From NCBI GenBank assembly GCA_029204225.1, contig CM055099.1:42028597-42092596 (forward strand): a DNA stretch of 64,000 nucleotides, written 5' to 3'. This document shows, piece after piece, positions 20,761 to 34,449 of the stretch. The DNA is from Diphasiastrum complanatum. Its lineage: Eukaryota > Streptophyta > Lycopodiopsida > Lycopodiales > Lycopodiaceae. The notes under the pieces were generated by a model that saw only the letters and a program-made list of their open reading frames with translations, had not been told where the DNA came from and did not search any database. Within the stretch, counting starts at the first letter, position 1. Every line of letters begins with the position of its first letter. The position numbers were made by a program, and so were the translations under genes.

Positions 20761-23700
20761 ACTAGGTGGAATCTGGATGCAACCTTTACCATCAAAGCTT
20801 AGTAGCTGTTTCTTGAATCCTGTTGGCCTTCTCAGAATATGGCTAAAGCTAGAAGGTCAAGCTTCAGGCAACGATATCTGTGATAAATGTAGCACATGCT
20901 CTCTTTACATTTGTAATATACAGCCGGGTGAAATTAGCTAAGCTGGAGGTGCAGTAAACCTCCCCAGCTAGATTCCAGGCCCCACCCATTACAGGCTCCC
21001 GTTGCAACAATGGGACAGAGTGCGCTGTATAATAGGTTAACAAGAAAGGCCTTCGGTGAGTAATCTTGATCCACCTCCTTACAGCACTTGTAAAGGAGTT
21101 TTGGCTGAGCACTCAGTGGTCATAGCATGGTTTGACAAGCTATGTTTCAATTTCTCTAGATGCGTGCAATTGTTCAGTTATGAGATCTCTAGACCTTCAT
21201 TTTAGCCAGTGAAGAGCTTTAGATCATTATTCACAACTTTTAGGTCGTGCTAATAGCAAGGACCTCATCTCATGCTGCTAGCAAGACCCTATTTATAAAT
21301 CAAGTGTAATTAAATCTGTTACCACTGGTGCTTCTTCTGAATCATTGTCAATATTTAAAGCTACAAATTTTATGTAGAAAATGTTGGAATTTTTCTCTGC
21401 CCTTACAACTACTTACATCAAATCAAGCACTATCTAAAGATCTGGTCCAGCACACTCCTGTACGTGCTGCAAACTGCTCTCCATAACTATTCCTATTCAC
21501 AAAACGAGCTATTTACTAATTCCTCTAGATAATTTGGCTCAATTCGGCACTACCTGTGACATGAATGGCCATAGCTGCTATTATCAGTGAACTCACTGAC
21601 TATATCTTTCCAAGTCATTTAAAAATAATTTTTTATTTCACCTTACATATCCGGAACAAAATGAACTATCCTAGTATATGCCGAGGATTCTCCCAACCTC
21701 CAGGTGTGCAGGTCTCCTAAGAATATGCCTTCACATTAAATGGCTTTGCATGCTCAATCTGTTCAAAATAGCCAAAGCAATTCCCTGTCAGAGCTCCCAA
21801 TCCACAAACAGATGCTCTATATATTCTTTGAATGATTACAAATCTCCCTTTGCAGCCTTAATTTCACCTCTAAGAATTCAAGAAAATCACCTGATTACAA
21901 TCAGGTTTCTATCTGGTAGAAACTTGCATCCATGCTCTATCATAGACCAAGTCGTGTAGTTTGAATTTTACACTCTGGGGCCCAGTCCCATTTTTCAGTT
22001 TTTGGAAAAGAGTATTCAGCTTCTTGCATCCTCATGAATATATTGTCACCTCTTCTAAGGACTACTTACCAGATTCTTGTTTCTCTGGAGGTATAGATTG
22101 CAATTCTCTTCAATGGAGTGAAGCTGGCTATATCTTTAATGAGATGGTTATGAGTTTGTTCTCACATCAAAAAACTCGCAACCACGTTGATGCTTTAATG
22201 ATCTAAGTGACACCCTAGAGATACCACCAAATTCTTGTACAACTTTGGAGTGCTATCTTCATAATGATGTATTTATTAGAAATTGGAAAACCAACTATTG
22301 TCATTTGATCAACCGAGTCTTGCAGCTTGTTGATGTAAGAGGTTTCATTATTTCCCATGAATTATATTTTATAATTCTTTATCAATTAAGATCATGCAAC
22401 ATGATCTATACTTCAAATTCTCTCTGATGGAAGCTACAACTTACTCATGTCAGGAACTTGTAGAACAAATATTTAGGCCTCTAGTACCATGTAGCATTCT
22501 AAGAATAGACACGTACAAGACACATGCAATAGAACAAATAGAAAAATAGAGAAGCTCATAGCTTAGCTCAAGGATGTAACAAACATGTCATTTACTAACA
22601 CAACTATGTGAAACATGGTGACTAAAAAAAAAGAAATGACATGGAAACCCAATTTTTTTATAGATTGTTAAACTTTAAAAAAAAAATTGCTAATATCCAA
22701 AATGCTCTACAAATATATATTATCATGTTGAAAAAATATCGTATTTCATAAAAAATTATAATCATGTTGAAAAATTAAGATATAATTTTTTAATAACATA
22801 TTCAAATTTGCACATATTCTAAATTAATTAATCTAAAACAAAATCATTACATACTAAAATCTTGTTTAGAAAAAATAATTTCTTACGAATGTAATATGAA
22901 TTAAGATCAATATTTTAAATAATAATAATAATTTGTAGAGATTTACAAAGATTGTTGTAACTAAGGTCTAAAAATTATAAATACTAATACAATTCAAGTT
23001 AATAATTATTAAAAAAAAATACTTTAAACATCTATAATTATATAACTTCTAAAAACATTTAAATATTTTATAAGAAGGATTCTATCATTTTTTAGTATCA
23101 TAATTAAGAATATGTCATTCTAATAATATATTTCAAAATTTTAGAATATCGAAAATATGATCTATTCTAATAATATTCATTAATTTTTGAAGAATGTGAT
23201 TTGAAATAAATATTAAATTGTCATTTCATAACAACATTTATAAAAAACAAAACATCATTTAATAAAAATATTATATTACTTTAAAGAGTAACATTTTAAA
23301 AAAACTCTTAAAAATTATCAAGATCATTAATGTCTTTTATCTTTTCTAGAAGAGCCTTAAGAGAGACTGTGGCATTTCTTGCATAATTTTTTCTACAGTC
23401 ACAATATTATACTTTTTTCTCATGTCAGCAAGAGAGAGTTGACCATCGACAACTCTTGAGAGGACACTTATTATTAGCTCTGAATAATTTATTCCTTGCA
23501 TGATCTTTCACTCAAAGATTTTCATATTTAGTGGTATGGGGATTTCAAAGCTCCTTGAGCTAGCTGGCCTTTTACTGTAAAATTTTCTCATTTGTCAACA
23601 CTTTTATCTACAAGGGCTCACACTTGAAAACAAAAAAAGAGAACAAAATATTATAATTCAATCATAAAATATTCTGAAATACACATTCTGTGCGGAGCAT

Positions 23701-23991
23701 AGCAAAGCAATTATCTAGCCATTATGAAATACAAGTTGATAAAAATTATCATAGCTGGTGAGGTTGTTGGATTTTTTGTATCATAAGACATACTTGTTTC
23801 TTGTGCACAAAGTTTCTTCAACTCCAACTGGTTAATATCTCCAGTCTTTGAAACTGTGACATACTCTTTATGAGAAAATCTTGTTCTTTGAATTACCGTC
23901 ATCTTCATCATGCAGTCCTTATGAATTTCATCTCTTATTTTGGAAGTTTCTTATGTATCATGGAGGGGGCGAATAGAAGCTCCAGACAAAA
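20761..23991. other. Downstream of QWRF: 3' region and AT-rich spacer, no gene seen
   Basis: The first few hundred bases hold the expected 3' untranslated region, including a small hairpin (AGCTGGAGG...CCTCCCCAGCT at about 20938-20970). 22600-23330 is extremely AT-rich with many runs of A or T. No coding family or RNA gene was recognised. Confidence 0.5.
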
Positions 23992-24555
23992 TTAGAGTAG
24001 GCTTGTGAATTTTTTTCTTGTTTTTTTTGGGGGGAAGGAAATAGTGCTAGGGCGTTTAGCCATCAATTTAGGTTGAGCTCTTGGCCTTTCTAGTGTGGTT
24101 TCAATAGGAGCAGCATGGGCAATTGATCGTTTTTTTCCTAGGGGGCCGATTCAGAAGGTGCAAATTTTTCTGTAGCATCTTTGGTGACCGGGACAGTGGA
24201 GGAAGCTATTTTGCCACATCCCAATGTCACATAGTTTGAACTATGAGAAGAAAAGACGACATCCTTTCTCTCAACAACAACATCAAAGTGTCACCCTCTT
24301 GGCATGTATCGAGCACATCATCAAATCCTCGAACATTTTTGTCTGGAAGTCCTCGTATGTAGTATGGAGTGCCTCCAATGCAGTGATATTCCACCTCACT
24401 GCATAGGGCAGATGAGTGGTCATATCTTGTGTAACCTCCCTCACAGCCCGGTAGAAGGCTGCTTTCGGGATCAAAAGTTTGGTGCTCCTCTGCAATGCCT
24501 TGATGTCCCTCAACCATGGTCGGCGAGGTCTTCCTCGTCTTTGCGCATTTCTCAA
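23992..24555 (-). pseudogene. Histone H3/CENH3-like gene or recent pseudogene, with C-terminal tail
   Basis: Minus-strand frame 24555-24283 encodes an almost complete histone H3 fold. LRDIKALQRSTKLLIPKAAF matches the alphaN/alpha1 start, YRAVREVTQDM alpha1, ITALEALHTTYEDF alpha2, and KMFEDLMMCSIHAKRVTL the very conserved end of alpha2. Loop 1 (TTHLPYAVRW) is four residues longer than in canonical H3 and ends in Trp, as in centromeric CENH3 rather than H3 (RF). A stop and frameshift right after RVTL remove the expected MPKD; reading on in other frames gives DVVVERKDVVFSSHS and then a basic tail, GKKRSIAHAAPIE...PPKKTRKKFTSLL, ending at 23992. The region is intronless. An N-terminal ARTK-type tail is not found, so an upstream exon is missing or out of sight. 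A second, more decayed relative is at 43712-44482. Confidence 0.8.
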
Positions 24556-24589
24556 ACATTTTTTTAAGCTCTACATTACAAAACATTTA

Positions 24590-25922
24590 AAATCAAGTTA
24601 GAATTGGAATAACTATACTATCAACATAGAATGAGATTATATTAAGAAATAATAAGGTTGTATGATTCCGAATGTATGTTGAGCATAGAAATTTATGAAA
24701 TATGTTTTTAATGTACTTACTAATGTTACAAGGGCTTTATCAAAGTAGTCCTTTATAGCTTCATGTCTTCAAAGTTGAATCTTCATCAGGCTCTCGTCCA
24801 CAATGAATATGGAGCGAGTTTTGTCAAGCTCTTTCACAAGAACATTGGCATATCCTTCTTGCTCTTCATCCTCATTAGGCTTGTCATTCATAACTCTTCC
24901 TTGAACGTTAAATTGTGTCTCCTCGACCGATCTTGTCAACTAGGTGGATAATTAGAGAGAAACATCTTGGGGTCGGCTTGAAATTCGAAAAGAAATCTTC
25001 AACATCCTTAAATTTTAGAAATCTCAATAGAAATTTGCAAAAAGATAGATATTGTGTTCTTTCATTAGAATTTTGCTCAAAAAAATATCATAAATCTCTT
25101 GTTTGATATGCAACACCATTGCGAGTTGAATGAGAAACATTGCGAGGTTCTCCTTGAGGAATCTTTGAAAATTGACAAAAAAGAGGTCACTTCACAAAAA
25201 CCTTGTTTTCTATACATACAAATTTTAAAGATGACGTGTTTATCATATATTTTTAAAATACAAAAATGTGAAAAGTTATAAACCTACAAAAATATGCTTT
25301 TTTTGTAAACCAAGAAGGTCAACAAAAAAAGTATGCTCAAAACCTCCCAAAAGCCTACATAATTTTTTACTTTTTTTTGTACTAAATTTTTGATTTGCTA
25401 TTTATATAATATGTATTTCCATTGCAATTACCTATACATATAAGTTTTTTAATTTCTTTTTAAAGTATATGTCTATTTTTTAGTTATATTTAAATCTACA
25501 AAAACAACAAAATAAAGTTACTAAACATTTGATCTATATGATCATGAGTATGACCAACAAGTAGAAAATTGAGTTTGACTTTTCAGAATATTTTTTTGGC
25601 TACAAGCATACTTAAGTATCCTAAAACTATTGGTTTTTATTCTCTCTAGCTGTATTGTCTAACAACAGATACATGGTAGGAGGCAAGTGTTCTGGCTGAT
25701 AGAATTTAATTACAAATATTTGCTAAATTGTTTGGTAATGATATATTTTAGAGTTTTGTTTTTGAAGTTTCCATTAGTTAGCTCTCACTCTGTCAATTTG
25801 ATACACTATATTGAGCCGTCGTGTAAATGTCGTTATTTCATTCATAAGGATTGTTATTTTAAAGCAATGTTAACCTAAATTTCTATGCATGGTATTGGGA
25901 TTTAGGTTAAGTTATGTTAACT
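24590..25922. other. AT-rich spacer, no gene seen
   Basis: I see no recognisable coding sequence, RNA gene or repeat in this interval. If the H3-like copy had an upstream exon it would lie here on the minus strand; I could not find one. Confidence 0.45.
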
Positions 25923-26448
25923 TAACTATTTTAACAGGGATTCCAATACGCCGTATCAAAATCCCTAATTAAAAATGGTTAAGTTAACGACTTTCTATTT
26001 TTTTTCCCCCATTCATTCCTTACGACATATTCAGTGTAGGATGAGAAAAAAAAAAGAATTGACTGAACAAAAAAATAGTAAACTTGATTGGAGGAAAATC
26101 ACTTCAAAATTCTCGAGATCTCCTTTTTTTTACACTAGGTAATGCAGAATCGAATGGGTGGGGAGAAAAGCTAGGAGAGTTCTCAATTGCCGCCAGGCTT
26201 TATTTTTTTTTATATTTCTCGCTCTATCTAAGATAGAATCTTCACATGAAAAACCAGTGAAGAGAGTGAAAGGGGTTAAACCAGTCAAAGTTTACTATTT
26301 TTTTGGTCAGTCAATTCTTTTTTTTTCTCACCCTAAACTGAATATGACATAAGAAATGAATGTGAAAAAAAATATAGAAAATCATTAACTTAACCATTCT
26401 TAATAGGGATTCAGATACGGCATATCGAGATCCCTGCTAAAATAGTTA
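25923..26448. mobile_element. Terminal-inverted-repeat element (MITE-like), 526 bp
   Basis: Left arm 25923-25988 (TAACTATTTTAACAGGGATT...GGTTAAGTTAACG) and right arm 26383-26448 are inverted copies of each other over about 66 bases with some mismatches. The interior has no open coding sequence. A target duplication is not clear. Confidence 0.75.
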
Positions 26449-26539
26449 GGGGGGAAGGCCCACGGGCGGGGGGCCTTCCCCTGCGTAAAACACCTCAGGT
26501 TTTTTTGTATAAATTATTTTTAAATTTTTTAGAAATAAC

Positions 26540-27070
26540 ACTTTCCGAAAATAGTAATTTCAAATTGTGTGACTGTAAATAGTAAGTAAATCTTACAACA
26601 TTGTAAGGTGTTTCTTAATATTTTTAAAAATAGCAAAGATACCTTACATATCTGTAAGGTATTTATTGCTCATAATTTCCAAAAGTAAAATATTATGCCA
26701 TTTAAGACAACTTTTAAATGAATTGCAAAAACACCTGCAGGTTTTTACGTAAGGGGGAAGGCCCCAGGGCGGGGGCCTTCCACGTTGTGAGGGGCCCGAG
26801 GGCACCTCACAACGCGGAAGGCTCCCCCGCCCGTGGGCCTTCCCCTCCGTAAATGTGCACATTTTTTTATTTTATTTTTCGAAAGTCGATTTCCGAAAAT
26901 AGCAAACTCAGATTGCATCTGACTTTCTAAAAATAGCAATGAAACATTACAAAAATGTAACGTGATTCTCAGACTTTTTAAAAATAGCAAAAGTACCTTA
27001 CAAATCTGTAAGGTATTTATTGCTCATACTTTTCAAAAGTACAAAATTATGCCATTTAAGTCAACTTTCA
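26540..27070. repeat. Direct repeat pair flanking a foldback
   Basis: 26540-26720 and 26880-27070 share diverged sequence, best over TACCTTACA-ATCTGTAAGG followed by TATTTATTGCTCATA and TTATGCCATTTAAG. Each unit contains the small palindrome CTTACA...TGTAAGG. The GC-rich foldback lies between them. Confidence 0.72.
26746..26852. repeat. GC-rich 107-bp near-perfect foldback
   Basis: TACGTAAGGGGGAAGGCC...GGGGGCCTTCC-CGTTGTGAGG folds on CCTCACAACG-GGAAGGC...GGGCCTTCCCCTCCGTA around a short loop near 26794-26800. A related half-copy is at 26449-26489, directly beside the end of the inverted-repeat element. The surroundings are strongly AT-rich. Confidence 0.85.
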
Positions 27071-27119
27071 AATAAATCTGTAGGTATTTACGTTAATTTA
27101 ACGAAATCCCAGGCTATTC

Positions 27120-27430
27120 AAGCTAGGCCAATTACGATGGACAATAGCCACTCCAATTGCGATGAACAGTAGCTCTTTGACTCTAATTGCGATGGACAAT
27201 AGCTCCCTGACTCAGATCGTTGATGAAGTATTCAATGGCAATTGTGATGCTCATTCTGACTTCAGCAATACGCGTAGTTGGCAATTGTGATGGATAGTAG
27301 CTCCCTGGCTCAGATCTTTGATGAAGTATTCAATGGCAATTGCGATGCCACAATGGTTACTCATTTTGACTTCAGTAATACGCGTTGTTGGCAATTTGAT
27401 GGGGACAATAGCTCCCTGACTTGCTATGTG
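27120..27430. repeat. Tandem repeat of about 98-111 bp
   Basis: Units 27203-27300 and 27301-27411, starting CTCCCTGACTCAGATC, are followed by a partial third. Both contain GATGAAGTATTCAATGGCAA and GACTTCAG-AATACGCGT. The CAATTGCGATGGACAATAGC word also recurs upstream from 27130. Confidence 0.85.
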
Positions 27431-29430
27431 TAATGCCCACAACGCTCGGTCTTGTCGGATTCAATGAAACCATCCAAGTTTTTGGTCTGCATTGTGTGAA
27501 CATGCTTTCCACCAGATTGCCTCCATCCGCCCGGAGAAGTTAAGGTGAACTTGGTCGAAGTTCTTCCTGTTTATAAGGCAGGGCACCTTTAATAGCCTTG
27601 GCAGTAGCCTTTACGGGAAATATCAAAATTTTAAACTTCTGTTTACGAACGATCCACAATTTAGGTTCGTTCCAGAAACCACGGCCTGTTTGCGATACAA
27701 TTTTGGGTCAAAACAGTCGAGCTTGATCACAACTTATCATTTCGAAATTAGAGGACAAAGTATTACTAGTGCTAATAAGGTAACTGCATAAGCACTCTGA
27801 ATACAGACATTTGAAGATGGTACTGCTTCGATCTTCTGATGCATGAATGGTAACTATCTATATCACCCTACCACCAAAGGGAGATCGTTATTAACTAGAG
27901 TATGGAAGCATATATAGCCACACATTTGTTTACTTCCAGTCTAGAACCATTCAGTTAACAGAAGGTTGATATTTCAATGTTCAATTTGCGAACCTTTGCA
28001 CCATCAGGCAGAATCGGCCTCATTTTGCAGAGACGCAGAAAATCAATTAAGGTAAATATGATATGGTAGGCATGACTTAAGCGTCCTAGAAATAACTTTT
28101 ATTTTTGGATCTTACAACATGTGTGACATGATGTAAGTACAGAGTGGAGTAAGGCTTGAATAGGCATTATCAAGATTCAATAAGATCAAAATTTACAAAT
28201 GGGCAACAAAATCGGATACGTCGTGAGAGTTCTAGTGAGAAAATTTCATGCATTTGACTTAAACCTGATCATCACAACAATATGAAAGGATCTCATAATG
28301 TATATCACCTTTGCGGAGATCTCAATAATGTTCTGACTTATCTCAAGCTGCATCTTGCCATCATCCCATACTATTAGAAGCAAATTGAGCTTTCATTTGG
28401 AAAGTAAACGCAAGCTCTATCTTCAGCTATCTGGTGCTTCAAATCATTTATTGGTCTTAGTTGTTGTTGATTCTTTTGACGCCCGATTACAAGCAATTGA
28501 TGTGATCATGCAAAAAAGAACCCGATCTCCAAAGCATCATTATTTGCATTCATATCGTTACCAACCTTTATTTGCATTTTGACTATTGCAGGGATATTAT
28601 CCATTTCATCAACCGGTCACTTCAGAGTAGGAGAAAGACGATATATAGTAGATCTAGACACTTATTGGTCCTAGTAATCGAACTCGTGCTAAAGTAAACA
28701 ATCTCGAAGCTTTTGGTCTTCATTTGGAGGAAGGTGGTATTCTTGTGAACAGTGAAGAAGAAGACGCTTCTACAACACCTTTAGGATCTTCTTCGTGGTT
28801 CACGTGGGATACAAATGGCTACGAGAGTCAAAGTACCATGTAATTTTTTTTTGTATGTATTGGTAACGCAAGAAGCATAAATATATTGACATTTTGCAAA
28901 AGGCTATTGTTTAATTTTGTAAAATACATAAGATCAAGACATTTTTGTGTATAATTTATTGTGTCGAAATGCATGTTTTTGAAAGTTGAGCAAATTTAAT
29001 GTTTCAATTTTTTGTGATTTTATTTTAAATTTCATTATGAAAAGTGACTTACAAACCAAATCCTTTTCAAAGTTCAAAAATCTTGAAAATGGCAAAGTCA
29101 CCCTTTTTTTGGTCATTTTTCAAACATGCTTTATACATGTGCAAGGTGTTTCTGAAAAACACCCCAATTTAAGAAACTTTTTGAGGAAATTTAGGGGAAT
29201 ATTCCAAAAGTGTCTCTTTTGGTCGCAAAGTTTTTCATTCGACTCGTTATGCACATTTTCTACACAAAACTTGATTTTAGAAGCAACATTTTCATGCAAA
29301 TTTGACTAGGTCATCACAAATATGTATTTTCAACAAAATATAATACGACGAGCATTGAAGAACATATCAAGTGAGACTCTTTGATACGCTCACCATAGTA
29401 GTGTATAAACAAAACATATAAGATCTATGT
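27431..29430. other. Mostly non-coding; short unassigned coding-like pieces
   Basis: 28355-28582 reads KLYLQLSGASNHLLVLVVVD followed by SFDARLQAIDVIMQKRT and ends before a TATTGCAG acceptor-like word; 28677-28842 reads LEAFGLHLEEGGILVNSEEE followed by a Ser/Thr-rich end and a stop. I do not recognise either family. They could be exon relics of one gene. Confidence 0.3.
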
Positions 29431-29860
29431 TGGGAATAGCATCTGTTGAGTTAAATAGAGTAGTGCCTATGCCCAACATAACGAACAGTAGTGAGCATAT
29501 ACCTTTTTCTATGCTCAACATAGGAAGAGCAAGAGTATGTAGATGTTTGCTATATTAGCATAACCTCAAAGACTTGAGAGAGATGCTATGCTCAACATAG
29601 AACATCGACGGCGATGAAAGTGGTTCCTATGTTGTGAGCATAACAAAGCTCCATTAAGTGGAGAGACTTGCTATGCTCAGGATAGGATTCAAGGGAAATT
29701 GGACTAATTTTCTATGCTGAGCATAGCATACTAAAGTCTTTATGCTATGCTCAACATAGCATAAACATTTAATTTGCAAGTCTTTGGAAACTTTGAAAGG
29801 CGAAATGCCGACATAAGAATAACCAACAATTGTTCTATGTTGAGTTAAAAGCATAAAAAG
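29431..29860. repeat. Cluster of CTATGCTCAACATAG palindromes
   Basis: Exact copies lie at 29509-29523, 29586-29600 and 29745-29759, with variants near 29465, 29625, 29671, 29712 and 29834. The word is a hyphenated palindrome (CTATG...CATAG), and 29713-29725 (CTATGCTGAGCATAG) is an almost perfect one. Spacing of the first exact pair is 77 bases. Confidence 0.8.
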
Positions 29861-30469
29861 TAGAAAATATCATCTCAATTAAAAAAGTTATGTTGGAAGC
29901 TATGTACGCGATTATAGGAAAATGCCAAATGTAAGCAACAATCGCTCTAGCAGCAAGCACTCACACAAGTTTACAAATGAGGTAACCTGTCCTACTCTTT
30001 GGGTTCTTAAATAAAATTTCTTCTCAGTCCTGAAAATTAAAGGGCACCTTTTTCACCCTTGAAATCCATCACTACCTAGATTTAGGCTACAGGCTATTGC
30101 AACCAACCTTACCAGCTATTGCTACCAATCCTACCATGACGGTCATCCAAACCAACCCTACATTACAAAGCCTACACCCTACCCACCTGACCCTAGCTTA
30201 ATACGAACTCTAATCATAGGCACCCTCTAGTATTTAAGGAATAGCCTTTGCAAATTGAAAATATCTCTTTTTTTTTTTAACTATTTGCTGAACATTTTTT
30301 TTTATCATTATCAATGTTTATTTCTATTGATGTTGGCATAGGCCTCTTAACTCTTTCATGACTAGCATACCACAACGTTAAAATTCTGTTTGCTAAATTT
30401 TCACATTCGTATCTTTATTAATGTCTACGCTCTGTATATGATTTCAATTAGAACTTTTAAGTTTTTAAG

Positions 30470-31420
<951 letters not shown>

Positions 31421-33781
31421 TTTGATATTTTTGAGATATTTTTGATGTACAAGGAGTTCGCCAAGACAAGAAATGTTGCCTATTTAAGTTACTCATAGTT
31501 TTTCAAAATTTGGAAGATAGATTTTGGTTTGGTGAAGATTTCTAAAAAGCCCATGAATGATAGTACGTTCTACTCGTGCCTTGCTAAAATTTGCCAAACA
31601 ACTTGCAAGGACCAACAATGAGAAGTTTAAAAATTAAATTTCAATACTTTTAGACCTTTTTGTTATCTAATTATTATGTTAAATTTTAGAATTATTAATG
31701 TTATGATATCATTATATTTTTATTGAATATTTTAATTGTATTTTTAGTGGATGCTGCAAAAGCGCTTCAAGAGCATAGAGATCAACAAACAATTGAAAGA
31801 CAAAACTTGGCCAAACATCGAAAAAAATGTTTGGAATGTTTGCAAAAGTATCTCGTCCATGTCATTGATGGCATAGATAAATAAAATATGATGTTATCTT
31901 ATTTTGTTAGAGCGCCAAAAAATTTGAATGAGGTAGATTTTATTCAAGTTCATCTCATTGGAGCACTTGTGTTTAATTGCACATTGGAGTTGAAGGTGTT
32001 TTTTGAGTATCCCAATGTTCAAAACGATCCAAATTTGACAATCACCAAAGATAATTTGTAAATTTGGTGATAATATTCTAGAAATACTCTATTTGCACTA
32101 AGGAAAATAAAAATCATATTGTCTTGGCTTACTTGTCCATGCTGATAGAGAGATTTTTTTTCAAGAAAACAAAAAAAGGATTTTTGTTGGTAGGCCACAC
32201 CCATGATCAAATTGATCAGATGTTTAGTTTTCTTTCCAAAAGACTGGGATGCAAGAAGGCATTTTCTTTACTAGTGCTTTAAAACATTATCGAAGAATCA
32301 TACATGCCAAAGCCAAATGTGTTGTTAATCAAACAAACACATGAGTTTCATGATTTAGATTAAGGCGTCCAATGAAACAATTCCCATGTTAAAGAATCCA
32401 TTTTGGTCTACAGTTTTCAGCAAGCCATTTTGTACCCACATGCCTCATCTTAGCCATTCCTTGGCACCCAAAGGACTCCAAATAGCCAAACCACAAGTTT
32501 TTGGTCCTCGCTTGCCAATTGGTATATGGTGTCTTGGTGACCAGCAATAACCGTACTTTACTTATTGAATTTTCTCTTTCTATTGTTATACTAAATTGAA
32601 TTTTTCCTTTCTATTGTTATACTAAATCTTCTCCCTTGCTACTAAGTTGACCTTTCATGTTGATCCCTAATCATTTCTTAGACCCTTTTCACCTATCCCA
32701 TATTGCACACTCAATCGCACCTCGACCCTCCACTTTTTTTCTTGTTTCCATCAATCGTCAATGTGGTAAACATGATCCATCGCCATTTACTTGGCCTAAT
32801 GAACTTTTTTTGTCATTTGTTCAATAACCCTAAAGGTTGGCTCATATACCTTGCATATAGAATTGTCACAAGGTCAACTAATGGTCATTTCCTACTACTA
32901 GATTGTGTCCCCCACTCAATGGCCTCCACCATATATTTCTCACAAGCCTTGACACAGTCACCAAAATTAATGCTCCCAGTACTAGAGCCAAACAGTACAG
33001 AAGCATCTTACAATTTTTTCTAGCCGAGCAAGTGTATCTATCTGCTACAGACTAAAAGGGCATGAAAGGATAGTTCAACACTAGGATTAGAGATTTGTAA
33101 GGAATCTGATTGTACTGGGAAAAACCATTCCTCTCAACAAACATGAACTTTGATGTTGCCGAAGCTTCTTCAGGATCAAGGTCTTACACTTCATTCCATT
33201 AGGCCATGAGGCTTATTACTGTAGTTTTTATGCTTTAGGCAAAATATATTGCTCAAAGTTTGTTAGTTTGTAGATTTGATGCCAGCCTACACCTTACCTA
33301 AACCCTTGTCATATGATCCTTGAATGCAAAAAAATACCTCCTAGCTTAGGATGTGTGTGTGTGTTGGAAACCCTAGAAGTTTACATTCTCCTTGCTCACC
33401 CTTGCCCTATCTTCAATCTAGGTCAATGTTATCCTTTCATATACAAATAATGTCTTGTGTCTGGAGAGTCACATGAAGTTGAATGGAGTGGAGAGATGCT
33501 ATGAAAATTTCTATTAAAAACAATGCATAGGTTTCTACTATAGCTATTAGGATACCAAAAGTATCATGACAACTTTTTCATGAGGGTTTTTTGACGGTTA
33601 TTCAAGAAAAATAAATGGCAAAAAATGAAATTTACAACTAATCTTCGATTAATAACATTTAATTGTGTTTTTTTTTTTTTTCATAATCACATTCCTAATA
33701 ATCACATTTCTAACTTATCTTTGATTAATAACATTTAATAGTGTTTTTGTTTTTTTAGTTTAAATGCTTGAAGGTCTTCCC
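31421..33781. other. AT-rich spacer with an unassigned exon-like remnant
   Basis: 31747-32060 follows a TTTTTAG acceptor-like word and reads MDAAKALQEHRDQQTIERQN, then a stop, then VDFIQVHLIGALVFNCTLEL. I cannot place it. The rest shows no feature apart from poly(T) runs and a short (TG)n at about 33352. Confidence 0.3.
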
Positions 33782-34136
33782 CATTAGGGCCCTTTTTGGA
33801 CTCAAAAAGGGCCTCTTCACTAATTATAATTAGTATTAATGATGACATGTGTACCAATAAGAGAGTGACAACTGAGATGGAATGGTCCATATGACATGGC
33901 ACATCCAATGGTGTAAATTAGATCTCCAATTCTAACCCACCCACTAACTCTCTTCTAACTCTACTTCCTCAACCCATAATAATGATGATAGGACATGGCT
34001 CAAGTTCAAATTTAAATTGAAAATATAGCTATTTTTTCACGGCCTTCGAAAGTTGTTTTTAATAACTCAGAATGTCAAAAAAGGGGGCCCAATATTTCAT
34101 TGGGCCCCCATATTGAAAAGAAATTCAAAAAAAAAG

Positions 34137-34172
<36 letters not shown>

Positions 34173-34412
34173 GGGGGATTGAGGTACAATCCCCCCCCCC
34201 CCCGCTCCCCCTTGTGTACCCTCTCCTAGCCCCCTCTGCTCGCTGACTGCGTTGTCCAGCGGGCCCCCCACCTTCCTCCCTCCGGGCCGCTGGCATGAGT
34301 GAGGGCGCAAGACCTGCCCACTTCGAGGCATCGGCTCCCCTGGGCACGCATGGGCTGGTGGCGCGACGTCTCCCCCTCCCCTCCTCAATGGCCGTGCAAG
34401 AGGATGTGGGGG

Positions 34413-34449
<37 letters not shown>

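Noticed and set aside
20870-21110. SINE of the Au type downstream of QWRF (minus strand)
   Set aside because: A vague resemblance (CAACGGGAGCCTGTAATGGG) with no promoter boxes or target duplication.
27500-27580. 5S rRNA-like stretch (GAGAAGTTAAGGTGAACTTG)
   Set aside because: Resembles the middle of 5S RNA over about 25 bases only; no matching ends or terminator. Too weak to call.
28355-28582. KH-domain protein exon
   Set aside because: Only a general impression from KLYLQLSGASNHLLVLVVVD; no GXXG loop or other KH feature was seen.
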